Source: Rotaria sordida
Lineage: Eukaryota > Rotifera > Eurotatoria > Philodinida > Philodinidae
DNA length: 64,000 nucleotides
Assembly (NCBI GenBank): GCA_905250125.1
Contig: CAJNOL010000316.1
Location: 1 to 64,000 of the forward strand
Direction of reading: 5' to 3'
Below the pieces are notes generated by a model, which saw nothing but the letters and a program-made list of their open reading frames with translations, had not been told where the DNA came from and did not search any database. The first letter of the stretch is position 1. The number at the start of each line of letters is the position of its first letter. Positions 1 through 12,900 of this stretch are shown piece by piece. Made by a program: the position numbers and the translations under genes.

Positions 1-69
1 ACTGCACAGTAAGAAAAACGAAAACATATACTTCTAATAGTTATTTATTTCTTTATATTCTAATAATAG

Positions 70-3000
70 CCGATCAACATTTGGTGGTGCTACATATGTT
101 ATGTGTAATGCAAAAGGTATTGGAGAAAATCAACTTATTTGTCATCGACCATTACAAAATCTTAATGCAATGGAATTTGATCGAGAAAAACGTCGTTTTC
201 GTCGACCAAAAAATCGTGCACCTGTTAAAAATGATTTAGATGATTCTCAACATCATCATTCAGCATTAGGCATTCGATTATTTCTACGAGAATTTTGCGT
301 AGCATTCTTAGATAATTGTTACAATATACTTATGCCTCGTGCAAGGGTACTTGTTTTTTTTTCTGAATCTCATATTATATATCTGTAGTTACTCTGTAAA
401 ATTATTCGACCAAGTTTATTTTCAATTCTGTTCGCTGCCATCAACGCTAATAAGAATCTAAGTAGTGATTTATATAGAGAGTTGTATTTCCAACAAAAAT
501 CTACATCAAACATTACAGATCACTGTAAATTATCGTAACATTACTGTAAATAGTTGTATACTATTTAGATTCTTATTAGTGTTAAGCAAAAAAAAATTGA
601 ATATAAATCTGATCGAATAATTTTGTAAATCACTATGTTTTATATATAATTTTTATCTTAGGATATGATTATTAAATCTACATGTTTACTTAGTGATGAA
701 ACAAATTTTTTTTGGGCAATACGATTTTTTACAGAATTTAATCGACATGCACATACATCAATTGATCGCATAAGGTTTAGTTTTTGTTGTTTTTAATATT
801 TCATAGACGAAAAAATAAAATCTTTTATTTTAGTGAAACATTACAAATGAATACATTTCATTTACTTCATACAAAAATTGATCATTATAGAGAAATGATT
901 AAAATTGATAAACCTGAAGCAAAACTTTGGGCAAAACGGTAAGAAATTTTCGAATTTGTTTTCGTTTTTTTTCAAAAGAAAACGTTGTTTTTTCTTTTTC
1001 AATTAAGATTACAAATTGGTTTTGGTGCTTTTAAAGAATATATTCTTTGTGTTAAATCAATGTTAACAAATACTAATGAAGTTATTATTCGTGCTGCAAC
1101 AATTATCAAAAGTAAAAAAAAAAAACTAAAAAAATCATTTTTTTTATTATTCTGCTTTATTTTGTTTTTTATAGATAATATTTTCTATATGCAAGAATAT
1201 CGTGAACAAATTTATATTTTACTTAGAGATTATGATAATACGAAAATGACTAAGTAGGAAAAAAACAAATCTTTTCTTTTTTGTTTTCGAACTATTTGAA
1301 ATTATTGAATAGTATTTATCTTCATGATCTTATTGAAAGTACTCATGAATTTCTTAAAATGCTTGAAGAACATACAACAAAATTAAAACATGTTTTTGTT
1401 CAACGTTGTCGTACAGCTCGTAAATCAACAACAACAAAGAAAAAAAAGAATGAAAATACTGGTAAATAAATTATTAAGATAAAATGTAATAAAAAAATTA
1501 TTTTTTTTTTTTTTTTGAGAAAAAAATGAACCACCAAATGAACAATTAGAAGAAGAATGGCAAAATCAAATATCTGAACGATTATCATGTTTATTACAAG
1601 GTTTAGAAGAAGTTTCTATTAATAAATCAGATGTATGTCCATTTGATGCACTTTCTGAAGTTCCTATTGATGATCAAAGGTTTGAAAATTATCTTTTCTG
1701 TAGATTTCTAATTTGTTTTTTTGAATATTTAGTATTACGGCTGTTGCTCGAATTCAACATGCATTACGAATAAATAAATTAGATGAAGCTATTGCATTAT
1801 TTCGTGCTTCTCGGTAGATTTGATTGATTAAAATTAAAGAGTGAAATTTTCTATTTTTTTTTTTGGTTCTAGAGAAGTATGGCCAACAGAAAAAACATTT
1901 GGTCATGAAGATATTGGAGCTGAAGAAGAATTTAATTTACTTCGAGAAATTTATATGACATCAAATATGGATAGTAATGAAATATTATTATTTCATTTCA
2001 TATGCATATTGTATTTTTGAAAATGCTTATTTTAGATTTATTACCAAAAAATACTGATGAAGATGATGAAAATAATGAAGAAGAATATGAAGAAGGACAT
2101 GATGAAGGTATGAAATGAGTATATCACGAAAGATTTTTTTTTTCAATTATCTGTAAGATTAAAATCGATTTGTTATTGGTTCGTATGATCTAAAGTAGAC
2201 AGTCATTTGAAGAAGAAGAAGAAGACTAAAATAGATTTTTCTTCGTGATCTTTAGTACTCGATTTAGTGACGATGAAATTGATCGGAAGACTTAAAATAT
2301 TTATGATTTTGCAAGGAAATCTCTTCAGCTGTCTTCTTATGTCAATAATGTTTTTACCTATAGATACTATATAGTGTTCTAATAAAAGTCCTAAAAGGAT
2401 TTAGGTTCCTATTGAGATAGAGTAACTAACAAAACGTGACGCGTTCTACATAGATAAAAGTCATTTTTATTCTTATGAAATAAGTCCCAAGAAAATAGAT
2501 CGTTGTAAAAAAAAAGGCGAGCGATCCAAGTGTAGATTTATCGATTCGTTCTAGTTTTTTTTCTTTATATATCGTTTTACATAATCTTCTAATTATCTTT
2601 TGTCTTGAATCTTCTTTTATACGACGTTTTCATTACTATGACTTTAGAATTAGATACTTTAGTAGAGAAAAGGAGTTAACATCTGCTCTTCAATTAGAAA
2701 ACCTATTATTCAGTTATTTGCTTATTATTTTGAGTAGACTCATTGTTAGGAGTGTTGTCAGTTATTTTCGATGATTGATTAATACTCATTATTAATCAAA
2801 ATAAAATCATTAACAGACGACTCAAGTATGATCAATAGTTTCATCAGTGTTTCGTGATGTCATTCCGTACCCTAGCTTATCTAAAATATTCTAATTCATT
2901 GACAACAACATACGTGCTGTATCTTCGCTTTCATTCGTATTAGTGAATGGTGATAGTTGTGATGGAACTAATCTTCATAGAACAAAGCGAGGTATTAGCG

Positions 3001-6000
3001 ACTGTAATAAGAGAAGTTCGTTTTGCTTAATCTGAAATTACACGTGCTTGAGTTACTAATTGTTCTAGTTTTCTTATAGATAGTGTCTTAAATTAATTTG
3101 TTCTTGTAAATCAGATTAACATTCAACGATTCTTTCATATTCACTAGATAACGAGTGATGATGACTATCATGTTAAGCACAAAGAAATGTGTTCGAATAA
3201 TCATGTATTTGACCGCCAATAATATTATTAAAACAGATACGAGAATGGAAATACTTCTGATCATGTTTATCCTTCATATGAACTCAATACTAGCAACAAT
3301 TCTGACATGTCATTCAATTATTAGTCAAGAAATGTGTAATAATACAGAATGTGTATCCAATCGAAATTTGATTTTATTTAAATGATATGTTATATTCATG
3401 AAAATTTTTAACAGTAAATCAGAAGTCATTTGTTCTTTGTTGAAAGCAATTTTGAATACATCCAATATTCTTAGTTGATTGAAGATTTCATTCAATTTCT
3501 TCTTTGATATATTCGCCATTGTACTGAAGGAACACGTAACACACAAGAAAAGCAAAAGAATCAAGAATAAATTTCTGCTTAATTACTATGATGTTAATAT
3601 TATTGATTTGGGACAGATATTTATCAGTAGAAATATTGTGTATGACTCTAGATTATTTACTTCTAATTTTAATCGATCACTATGTTGATCAAGAGTTCTT
3701 GTTATTTGAAAAAATCATCAATTATGCTAGCTGCTGATGCATTGCATAGTCAGCTCTTCAAGTAAACCGCTGGGTCATAGTTCATTAAGGAGTATGATAT
3801 ATTATTTAAAACAGTACGTTTCAACTATTCAAATGGAAGATGACATTATTGTTGTTCGAAATACTATTGTGGATTTTATTTCGATAAATGTGCGGAGTTT
3901 GAGGCTTTTGATAAGTTTATTGAACTAGTAATTTTTCATTCATCAGTCGATAATACATTTTATTGTTTTAATATATGTACACTATCATTCTCACTAAAAT
4001 CTAAATTTAGTTAGGTGTGTTTGAGATGTAGATGATTCAAACAGAACATTAAGATATTGACAAGCACCAAATGTCGCATTAAAATTTTGACGAGCGCACA
4101 TGGCCATTCCTTTCAAATTGTACGTTACTGTTGTCTCGATATTTACACAGCTTCCCTGTTAATGATTATATGCTATCGCAATAATAGATGAGTTATTTGG
4201 CTGTAAATTTAACGACGAATGTTTCTTTTTAGGACGATAATAACTGTTGATTTCCCTTCTCCTTCAAGTAAGTAGAGAAGGATGCTGTCAAGATAAGGGT
4301 GTAAGCAAAAGGTCGAACGGCTGTTCTCAAGAAAGGAAAGGATAAAAATGAGTTTGATACTTTCAATAGTAGTTGTCAATCATAAATACATAAGATTTTT
4401 AGAATTTTTTTATTTCATCTATTAGACTTTGTAACAGTTTGTTTACTCATTATTTTAGTTTATTAAATTCAATAGAAAAATGATACTACTAGAAACAAGA
4501 TACTGAAAAATCACAAATATCTTTAAAACTATAATATTTTTTAGTGTCTTGGCTATAGCATCATTATTTTTACATTAAATCTAAGAATAATCAGCAAAGA
4601 AAGTCTTACAATATCTGATAGATGATAAAATTATATTTTTATCGATTGACTATTAATAGAAGTAATTAAATTATATGCTTAAAATTTTCTAATTCTATAA
4701 TTCATAAGAATTTCATAGCTTACTGATTGTACTTATAAATTCCATTTTTCTACAAGCTTTCGTTTAGTATCAAATTTATTATTTTTGTAATTACTATTTA
4801 TATATATGGGGTTGCCCAGGCAGGTCGGATACCCCATTGATATTTTTTTCTATTGTAAGGATAAAACATTCTATTGTTCGGGTCATATGAGAGAGGGTCA
4901 TAGATAATCCTAGATTGGCCCGAACAATACCGTGTTGTATCCTTACAATAGTAGAGAAAAGTTACGAGCTCATAGATCCGCTGGTAGTAGCGTTTCTCTA
5001 CTATTCTAAGGATAAAACATAGTATTGTTCTGGCCAATCTAGGGTTATCTATGACCCTCTCTCATATGACCCGAACAATAGAATGTTTTGTCCTTACAAT
5101 AGAAAAAAATATCAATGGGGTATCCAATCTGACTGGGCAACCCCATATATATATTCTATACATTTTTCAAAACGAATATCTATTTCTAGATGAACAAGAA
5201 TCAATTCATACAATTGAACGTGAAGAAGAATTTGACTTTAAAAAGTTTATAATACGGTAAGCAAAAAAAACATTAAATAATCAAAGTCTATACTTTTCAA
5301 AAGATTACTACAATCTATCAGAATATTCATCGAATTGATATAATTCCATATAAATAACAAAAAATAAGTTTCTATCAACATTAACTTCATATTATAAACA
5401 AAAAACTTGCAACATAATCTTTAATAAATAGTAATCAGAGCCTTAATAATTATTATCTACCAGTTTGTTTATGTTTATATAAATATGATAATATATGTGA
5501 AAGTATATTATATATGACCTAGATTATCTTCATAACGGATATAATAACTTGTATAAAATTATCATTTTCTTTTTATTATTTTAGTTTTGCACATTCAAGT
5601 ATACTTTCATCATATATTGATGTTCTTCGCACATATACAAGCAATACACCATATTTAAATCATTGTATAATTCGTATGTTTTATCGTATATCAATTGATT
5701 GTAATTATCCTGGTATATTTTTTCAAATGTCATTATTTCGTATTTATCAAAAATTTTATCTTGATCCATTAGCAAAATCACAACAATTTTCTGTAAATTT
5801 TGCTTGCATATCGAATACTTGTTTGTTGTTTTTTTTTTTCTAAATGTTTTTTTTTATTTTGTTTTATAGGAATTATTACAATTTGGTACTTGGTTATTAC
5901 GTAAATTTTTTGTAACTATACAAAAGAATCCATATATATATGCTGAATTACTTTTTTGGAAAGATCGAAGTATTCTTGAAGATATGCTTGATGGATATCG

Positions 6001-6846
6001 TCATACTACTCGTACGACGAATGAAGGAGAAAAGTAAAGATTTGTTGTTGTTTTTTTGAATATTTATATATTGCTTTTATTTTATTTTGTTTTTTTTTTC
6101 ATATATAGGAAAATTAAAGCAGGATCATGGTCAATTGAACATCAAATTGAATTACGAGATCTTTTTAGAAAAATTAAAGAAGAACAAGTTGAAAATATTG
6201 GTTTGTAGAATTGTTTTATTTTGTATTTGACTTATTTTAATAAATTCTAGGACTTGAACAAACTGATATTATTGATCGAATTATGTTAGAATTAACGGAT
6301 AAAACAAAGACAAGACGTCAAATAATAAAAGAATTAAAAAATCAAGATTTAATTAAAAATGCTAAAGAACTTAAACTGTATGATCAATTTTCTTTTTTTT
6401 TGTTTTGATTCTTTATAATTATTACATTTTATTTTTTTTCTTTTATTAGTAAAAAAACAAAAAATCGTCAATCAAAGAAAAATGATTTTCTTGATAATTC
6501 AAAATTTCTTAGTTCGGATTCAGATGTTCCAGATATAGATGATGATGATGATGATGATCGTTCTATTGAAAATAAATCAATTTCATCTGAACATGAACAA
6601 GATAATTCAAAATCTGATAATATTATATCAACAGAAATTCCTAAAAATACTGAACAAGAAGTAGAAGAAGAGGAAGAATCAGTACCTGTTATAATAAAAC
6701 AAAGTCGTAAATTTGAATCTTCATCAATGTTCAATGATAATGATAATGATAATGATAATGATGATGATGATGATGATATTTCTTCATCACGACCAATTAA
6801 AAAAGCACGTCGTCAGTTGGCATCTTCAAGTGAAGACGATGATTAG
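70..6846 (+). CDS. TIMELESS: TIMELESS/timeout homologue (3' part; 5' end outside window)
   Basis: The encoded protein is the fork-protection factor Timeless (the timeout/Tof1/Swi1 type rather than the insect clock paralogue). In animals it partners Tipin, stabilises stalled replication forks and supports checkpoint signalling in the nucleus. Exons I read: 70-346, 662-774, 834-938, 1008-1111, 1175-1253, 1313-1460, 1520-1679, 1733-1812, 1873-1973, 2036-2107, 5190-5256, 5585-5792, 5870-6033, 6109-6200, 6251-6377 and 6450-6846, all with GT-AG borders. Family blocks seen include LNVRLFLREFC-like (here ALGIRLFLREFC), RDYDNTKMTK followed by the HDLIESTHEFLKML block, the acidic stretch before 5190, NHCIIRMFYRI and AELLFWKD. 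The C-terminus is acidic and Ser-rich with Asp runs and a basic patch, ending in SSSEDDD. Bases 1-69 are intron, and the N-terminal third of the gene lies upstream of the window. The 3.08 kb intron 2108-5189 is far longer than its roughly 60 bp neighbours. Confidence 0.93.
2108..5189 (+). other. Oversized TIMELESS intron without recognisable gene
   Basis: This 3.08 kb intron joins an exon ending in an acidic EEGHDE stretch to one beginning with DEQESIHT. Apart from the palindromic element near its 3' end, I see short open frames on both strands (for example 3155-3385 plus and 3325-3564 minus). They lack coding character, start context and resemblance to anything I know. The base composition differs slightly from the flanking introns, with fewer homopolymers, so part of it may be an old insertion. 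Confidence 0.5.
4798..5153. mobile_element. Long palindromic foldback/MITE-like element in TIMELESS intron
   Basis: About 356 bp reads as two inverted arms of roughly 160 bp separated by a loop of about 30 bases near 4958-4990. The outer ends are GGGGTTGCCCAG on the left and its inverse, CTGGGCAACCCC, on the right, flanked on both sides by TATATA, which could be a target duplication. Arm landmarks repeated in inverse are GTCATATGAGAGAGGGTCAT and TCTATTGTAAGGATAAAACA. The arms differ by only a handful of substitutions, so the copy looks young. No transposase is encoded, so it would be non-autonomous. Superfamily not determined. Confidence 0.8.
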
Positions 6847-9800
6847 TTTATTTTTCTGTGTACTTATGTTTTTTTTTTTGTTCTTCTTGTGTATTAAAAT
6901 AAAACAATATCAAATTATCATATCTGGTTTTTGTTTTGATATACTTTTATAGAAACTTTTCTCTATAATTAGTGAGATGATAACAGAGCAAAAAAAATGT
7001 ACATCATATCTGTCATGTATGTAAAAAAAAAAACATGACCTACAGATACATTGTCGTTGATCTGTTGTCTCTATCTATTAAGTTATGCGAAATTATAGAA
7101 AAAATAAATGAATAATGATGATATTTATCATAGAATATCAAATTCTTTCTATATTTTTTTTTGGTATTTTGAATGTATGTAAGAATAATTATACATATGT
7201 TGTCCGATAAATAGAGAGAAAAGAAAAAAAAAACAAATCCATCCAAATAAATATAGAATAGGCTAATCAGATAAGAATCATATGTCTGTTTTATTTGTCT
7301 CTTACACCTGTTCGAAATATATAAATTTACAATTATGAATATGTACAGAGTCTTCAATTTCGCATTATAACAATCCTCTATATAACTGAGATACGACATT
7401 ACGAAAGAACGATAATGATGCTACCATCATTCTTACACACAATTCTCTTTCTTCGCTTTGTATATTAGAATCAACGTGATAATCATACTCTCATACATAC
7501 TGTGCTATTACTGGTAGCTATACTGTTGGCCTATAGTGGGAGGAAGAATGAGAGATGCATAGTGTATAGCAGGGAAGACAACACACACATATATATATAT
7601 AGCGAAGAAATGTAGTATCTTCTCTTCTCTTCTTTCTTTGTACTTCATATGTTTGATTATAAATGCATGTGCATGAGAAGAAAAGGAATTTCTTACTTTG
7701 CCTACAGACTACTGATATTTTATCTGTCCATGTTATTATTGTTTTCTGTGTCTGAACCATTCACGTATATGCCGTTTTCTTCCTTTACGGTTATTCTGTT
7801 CATTGCACGTCGTCTCTCTAATGTTTTCCTTGCGGTTGATGAGTGATCGTTAATAGAGAGAAAAAGAATTTCTAGCTCGTTCTAATAATATCGTGTAAGG
7901 AACATAGATACATCTATATAAGATGGTGTTACTTTTTTTTTTCCTATTGTAGTTTTATCTGTACAAAGAAAGAAGAAAAAAAAATGACCTTTATTGCTCT
8001 TTGTTCCTTGAAATTTGTCCTCGTAGCACATATTCTGCCTATGCTAAGGATATTTTCCTATTCGAGACATAGAGGATGTCTTGTATACATACGCCTAAAT
8101 AGAAGTTCGCATAACCCTATGCATATTAATCCACTCTTTTGTTTTGTTATTAAGCGTCGCTAGCGAAGCGTTGGCTCAGCTGAAAAATTCTCGAAGAAAG
8201 AAAAAGACACGAACAACTATAATACAAACACAGTCTTGTGTTGTAAGTATAAGAACATATGAATATTATAAATTCTTCCTTTCTCTGTCTCTTTTTTTTT
8301 TAAGATGAAAAGGTTAAAAAGTATACTTCAATTTGAAGTGGAATAATCTTTGCTATACTGGTATATACTTGACAGTAGTATAGTTTGAAAGTAAAAGATA
8401 GAAAGAAAGACAGATAATGTAATCTTTGTTAATTTTAAAAAACAAAAAGAAAAAGAACTTTTATATATGTCAAATCATTATGATTCTGTATTAGATCAAT
8501 TATCAATTGATAAATGTTAGTTTTGTTATACATATTGCCATTAAACGACTATCTTTCCATGGTGAGAATAGTGTTTCATTGAACTTTTCGATGTTCGCCT
8601 TTTGTCCTTTGTTTTGTTCCTATTCTTTGTCGACATGTGAAAGATTACTGATACCACTCATCGAGTGGTCAGTACAATGCCATGTCTAAAGTTAAGAGAA
8701 AGAAAAGGAGAAGATCATCGATATGCTATCGGGCGATGAAATGTCGCTCATTATATATATATTTACATATATATATATATATGTAGATAGATAGATATAG
8801 AAAGGAAACCAACACACTTGTGTGTATTATTCATAAGTTGTTCTAGTAAGCAAAAGGATAGATCGAATAAATAAATTGTTTAATTCAATTGTTTATCTCA
8901 CATAAAATAATAATCGTGACAGATTGAGGATGACTAAGTTCGCCCACATATTTCGCCTTCTTACATTCACTTTTTGTGACTAAGAAAAGAAACATAGTGT
9001 GAATAAGTGCTTTAGTATTGCAGAGAAGGAAGAAAACAAAAGTTGATTCGTTCTTTTATTCTATTATTAATAAACCTTATGAGTGTAAGAATAATTTAGG
9101 TACTTGATAGTTCATTTGATTGAATATATATATATATAGAGCATATTTCCCGATGCATCGCACACAAACTTAATCGTAGAAATAACTATATTTTATTCTT
9201 CTCTATAGGGTAGTTAACATTCAGTCATCAGTATGTATGTCTGTTATAGTTTAATCTACTTTTTTTTCGATTCAATTGTTATCTAATGTATCTATTAAGA
9301 ACGAGACTTCGATTTTTTTTCGTAGGTGGACTGTATTAAATTGATTTCATTGATGGTGTTACTATAGTTATTCTTATAGAACAAAAAAAAAAACTTCTCG
9401 TTGTTTAATATAATGATATAAAAATACAAAAGATAGAATGAAATTTTTTCTTTTGTCATTGATCATCTGATGATAAATAATGTCAGTAATATAAAAATCA
9501 TAGTGCCATGTTTTTTTCTTTTAAATAAATTCATATTTTTGTCTGTTTTTTAAGTCATTTTGTTTTGTTTTTTATCAAAATATTTCATTGCGTGCACACA
9601 TTTAATACAGGTGCCTCTTCTCTTTTCTTTTTTTATTTCTTCTTTCTATTGTGTATGTTAACTGTTTTATGAATAGACGTGGCGTTGGAGATTTTATTCT
9701 GTTCTTTCCTTTTCATATTCACATAGACACATACATACATGCATATATATATATATATATATGTATACGAATGAGAGACATACCGAAACCAATTTTTTCA

Positions 9801-9980
9801 AAAAAAAAAAATTTCATGTGTTCTGTTTTTTTTCTTTCTCATCTACTAGGTGAATCACATATCTACGATTCGAAAACGTATAACCATCTAAACTACTATT
9901 ACAGGTCGTCGTTAAAGAAGAAGAAGAATAAGAACGGAAGAAAAAAATAAATATTGAACAGAAAGAAAAAGGAAAAAAAA
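6847..9980. other. Intergenic region between TIMELESS and filamin
   Basis: About 3.1 kb with no supported gene. It holds the TIMELESS 3' UTR (an AATAAAAC-type A-rich stretch shortly after the stop), several (TA)n microsatellites near 7590, 8750, 9125 and 9745, pyrimidine-rich tracts, and presumably the filamin promoter and 5' leader. A TACTATTACAG acceptor-like site at about 9893-9903 lies 77 bases before the filamin ATG and could end a 5' UTR intron or be a spliced-leader acceptor. Open frames here (for example 9651-9950) are low-complexity and not credible. Confidence 0.5.
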
Positions 9981-12900
9981 ATGTCAACTACGTACAACCA
10001 GTCAGCAAACGGCTATTCAGGTGGTGGAGGAGGAGGCGGACCTGGCTACACTGAAAATCTTGAATACAACGAGCAAGGTGAACATTTAGACGAAGACGAA
10101 TTTGGACGTACCGAGGAAGGTAAATAAAGGTGTGAGAATAAAAAAAAAAGAAGAAAACTTCTTCATGTTATCTTAAATTATATGTTTTTCTTTTTTGTTT
10201 TTTTACTCATGAATAATTTTCTTTTTTTGTTTTTAAGAATTTTATGAAGATATGCAGCGAGAATTAGCTGATGATGCTCCATGGAAAAGAATACAACAAA
10301 ATACATTTACACGTTGGGCTAATGAACATTTAAAATTAGTTAATCGTCATATTGAGGATTTACAATCGGAATTAAGTGATGGTTTAAATTTAATTGCTTT
10401 AATTGAAGTTTTATCACAAAAAAAAGTTCCACGTCATAATAAACGACCTAATTTTCGTTCACAAAAATTAGAAAATGTATCTGTTGTATTAGATTTTCTT
10501 GAAAATACAGAACGTATACGTCTTGTTAATATTGGTAAGTAAGTTTATTTTACCTATTAGATATACATATATATATATATAAATGTATGTGAGTGTATAG
10601 TGAAGAGATTTCTTAAGAGTATAGAAATGTACTTAAGACAAGTGCGTTAAGATTTGTCGTCTTTTTTTTTTTCTTAAAAAAATTTTCTTATATATCTGTT
10701 TTATGCTATTAAATAAGAAATTTTTTTTTTTACTTAGTTAATCATTCTTTATCAATATTGTCTAATTCGTTACCGAATATGTAAGAAAACAAAAGGTTTC
10801 ATATTTCATTGAAGAAATAAAATCGAATAAAAAAAAAAAGAAAAACGAAAAGAAACGATACAACTGTTATGTATTGAGAATCGATGAAGCAATGAGCTGG
10901 AAAGAATAAAGATTTTTTTTTCTTCCTTCTTTTGTTCATTTAATGAGGATGAATTAAGACTATGCATATTAACAGATAAAGAATAAATGAAAATTTTTTT
11001 CTTTCCTCAATTGAACATTATTGCAATAAAACTGTACATTAAAATTAATTTATCAAATTTCATATGATAGGTTTTTTTTTTTTTTTGTTTTGAATATCAA
11101 ATTATATCCCCTAATATTTACTATAGATATGAATGATTCTTTAAGATTGGATTGACGTATCTTCAAGGTCTATGACCATGAACTAAAACGTCGAAGTGAA
11201 CCTTGATATCGATTTTTTTTTGTTTCGGGCTCAATAAATGCATGAAGATACGTCAACTAAATTTATTCAACACATTAATTTCTATAATAAATGTCACAGA
11301 AAAAATAAAACAGCATTTTGAGAGAAAATTTGTTTTATGTACAAAAAAAAAAAAAAAACAAAATGATTTATTCATATTATTTAATTTTTGAAAAAAAAAA
11401 CATTTAGATGCTTCACATATTGTTGATGGTAAATTAAAATTAATTCTTGGTTTAATATGGACATTAATTTTACATTATTCAATTTCATTACCAATGTGGG
11501 AATTCGAACAACCCGATGCACCTGGTTCAGGAAGAGATGCAACACCAAAACAAAAACTTATGCATTGGATTCAAGAAAAATTGCCACCAGAATTACCAAT
11601 TACAAATTTTACATCTGATTGGAATGATGGTCGTGCTATTGGTGCACTTGTTGATGCATGTGCACCAGGTATAAATATATAAAAACAAAATCATATGCAT
11701 CTTTTTCTATCGACTTTTTTTTTTATTTAATTAGGACTTTATCCGGATTGGAATGATCAAGATCCAAAGAATGCATTAGAAAATGCTAAAGAAGCTATGG
11801 ATTTAGCTGAACATTGGTTAGGTATACCACAATTAATACAACCACATGAAATGATTAATCCAAAAGTTGATGAACAATCTATGATGACATATTTATCACA
11901 ATATCCAAGTGCTAAATTAAAACCAGGTGCACCTATTAGACCAAAGACAAATTCAGCACGAGTTCGATGTTATGGCAAAGGTTTGTACTTTAAATGATTA
12001 CGTCTTCAAGAATAAAGATAGAAAGACAAAAAAAAGGAACCATCTGATGCCTCGTTCTTTTCTTTTTGAGTCTCACTCATTGAATGAATTAACATTTGTC
12101 TTTTATTCTTCATTTTCACGGTCACTTCTTTCGTAACATACAGTCTAAAATGATGAATTCATCTGAAAAAGTTGGAAATACAGAAATTTATTCATATAAA
12201 CGTTATGTAAAAAAAATGAAGAATATTACTGAAGAACAATGGATTAAACGAGTACATTATTATCATTATCGTCCTCGTTTGTTTGAATATATATTTAACT
12301 TGAAATATTTTATTCATTTCCTTTTGTTTTCATTAGGTATTGAACCGAATGGTAATCATGTTGATACACCAGCTAAATTTCATGTTGAAACTTTTGCTGC
12401 CGGCAAAGGTAATGTTGATGTTGTCATTATTAATCCAAAAGGACAACGAGAAAAGGTAAAGATTTTATACATATATGTTTTTTTTTGTTTGTTTATCTAT
12501 AAAAATATTTATTTATTAGTGTGATGTGGATTTTCGTAATGATAAAAATCAAACATATGATTGCACATATTATCCAACAATGGAAGGACAATATAAAGTA
12601 AATTAAGAAATTACAAAATAAAAAAAAATTTTTACAAAAATTTTTGTTAATAGGTTATTGTTAAATTTGCTGGACAAGAAGTACCAAAATCACCCTTTTC
12701 ACCTTATATCGAAGGAAAAGCAGGTGATGCTAGTAAATGTCGTGCACATGGACCTGGTCTTGAACCAAATGGTGTTATGGTTGATAAACCAACATGGTTT
12801 GAAATCGATGCAATAGGTTCATTTTAACATTCATTCATTCATTTTCTTTTTTTCTATTAATTAATTTTTTTTAATACAAAAATAGATGCTGGTAATGGTC

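Noticed and set aside
3155-3928. Several 60-79 codon open frames in the TIMELESS intron
   Set aside because: No family resemblance, no splice-consistent continuation and inconsistent codon choice. I could not support a nested gene.
9651-9950. 99-codon open frame just upstream of filamin
   Set aside because: Consists of translated microsatellite and homopolymers; more likely filamin 5' leader or promoter.
12096-12524. Continuous open frame of 142 codons through a filamin intron into the next exon
   Set aside because: Not a separate gene. The first 18 codons precede the acceptor, and the rest is explained by the candidate alternative first exon plus the Ig-repeat-1 exon.
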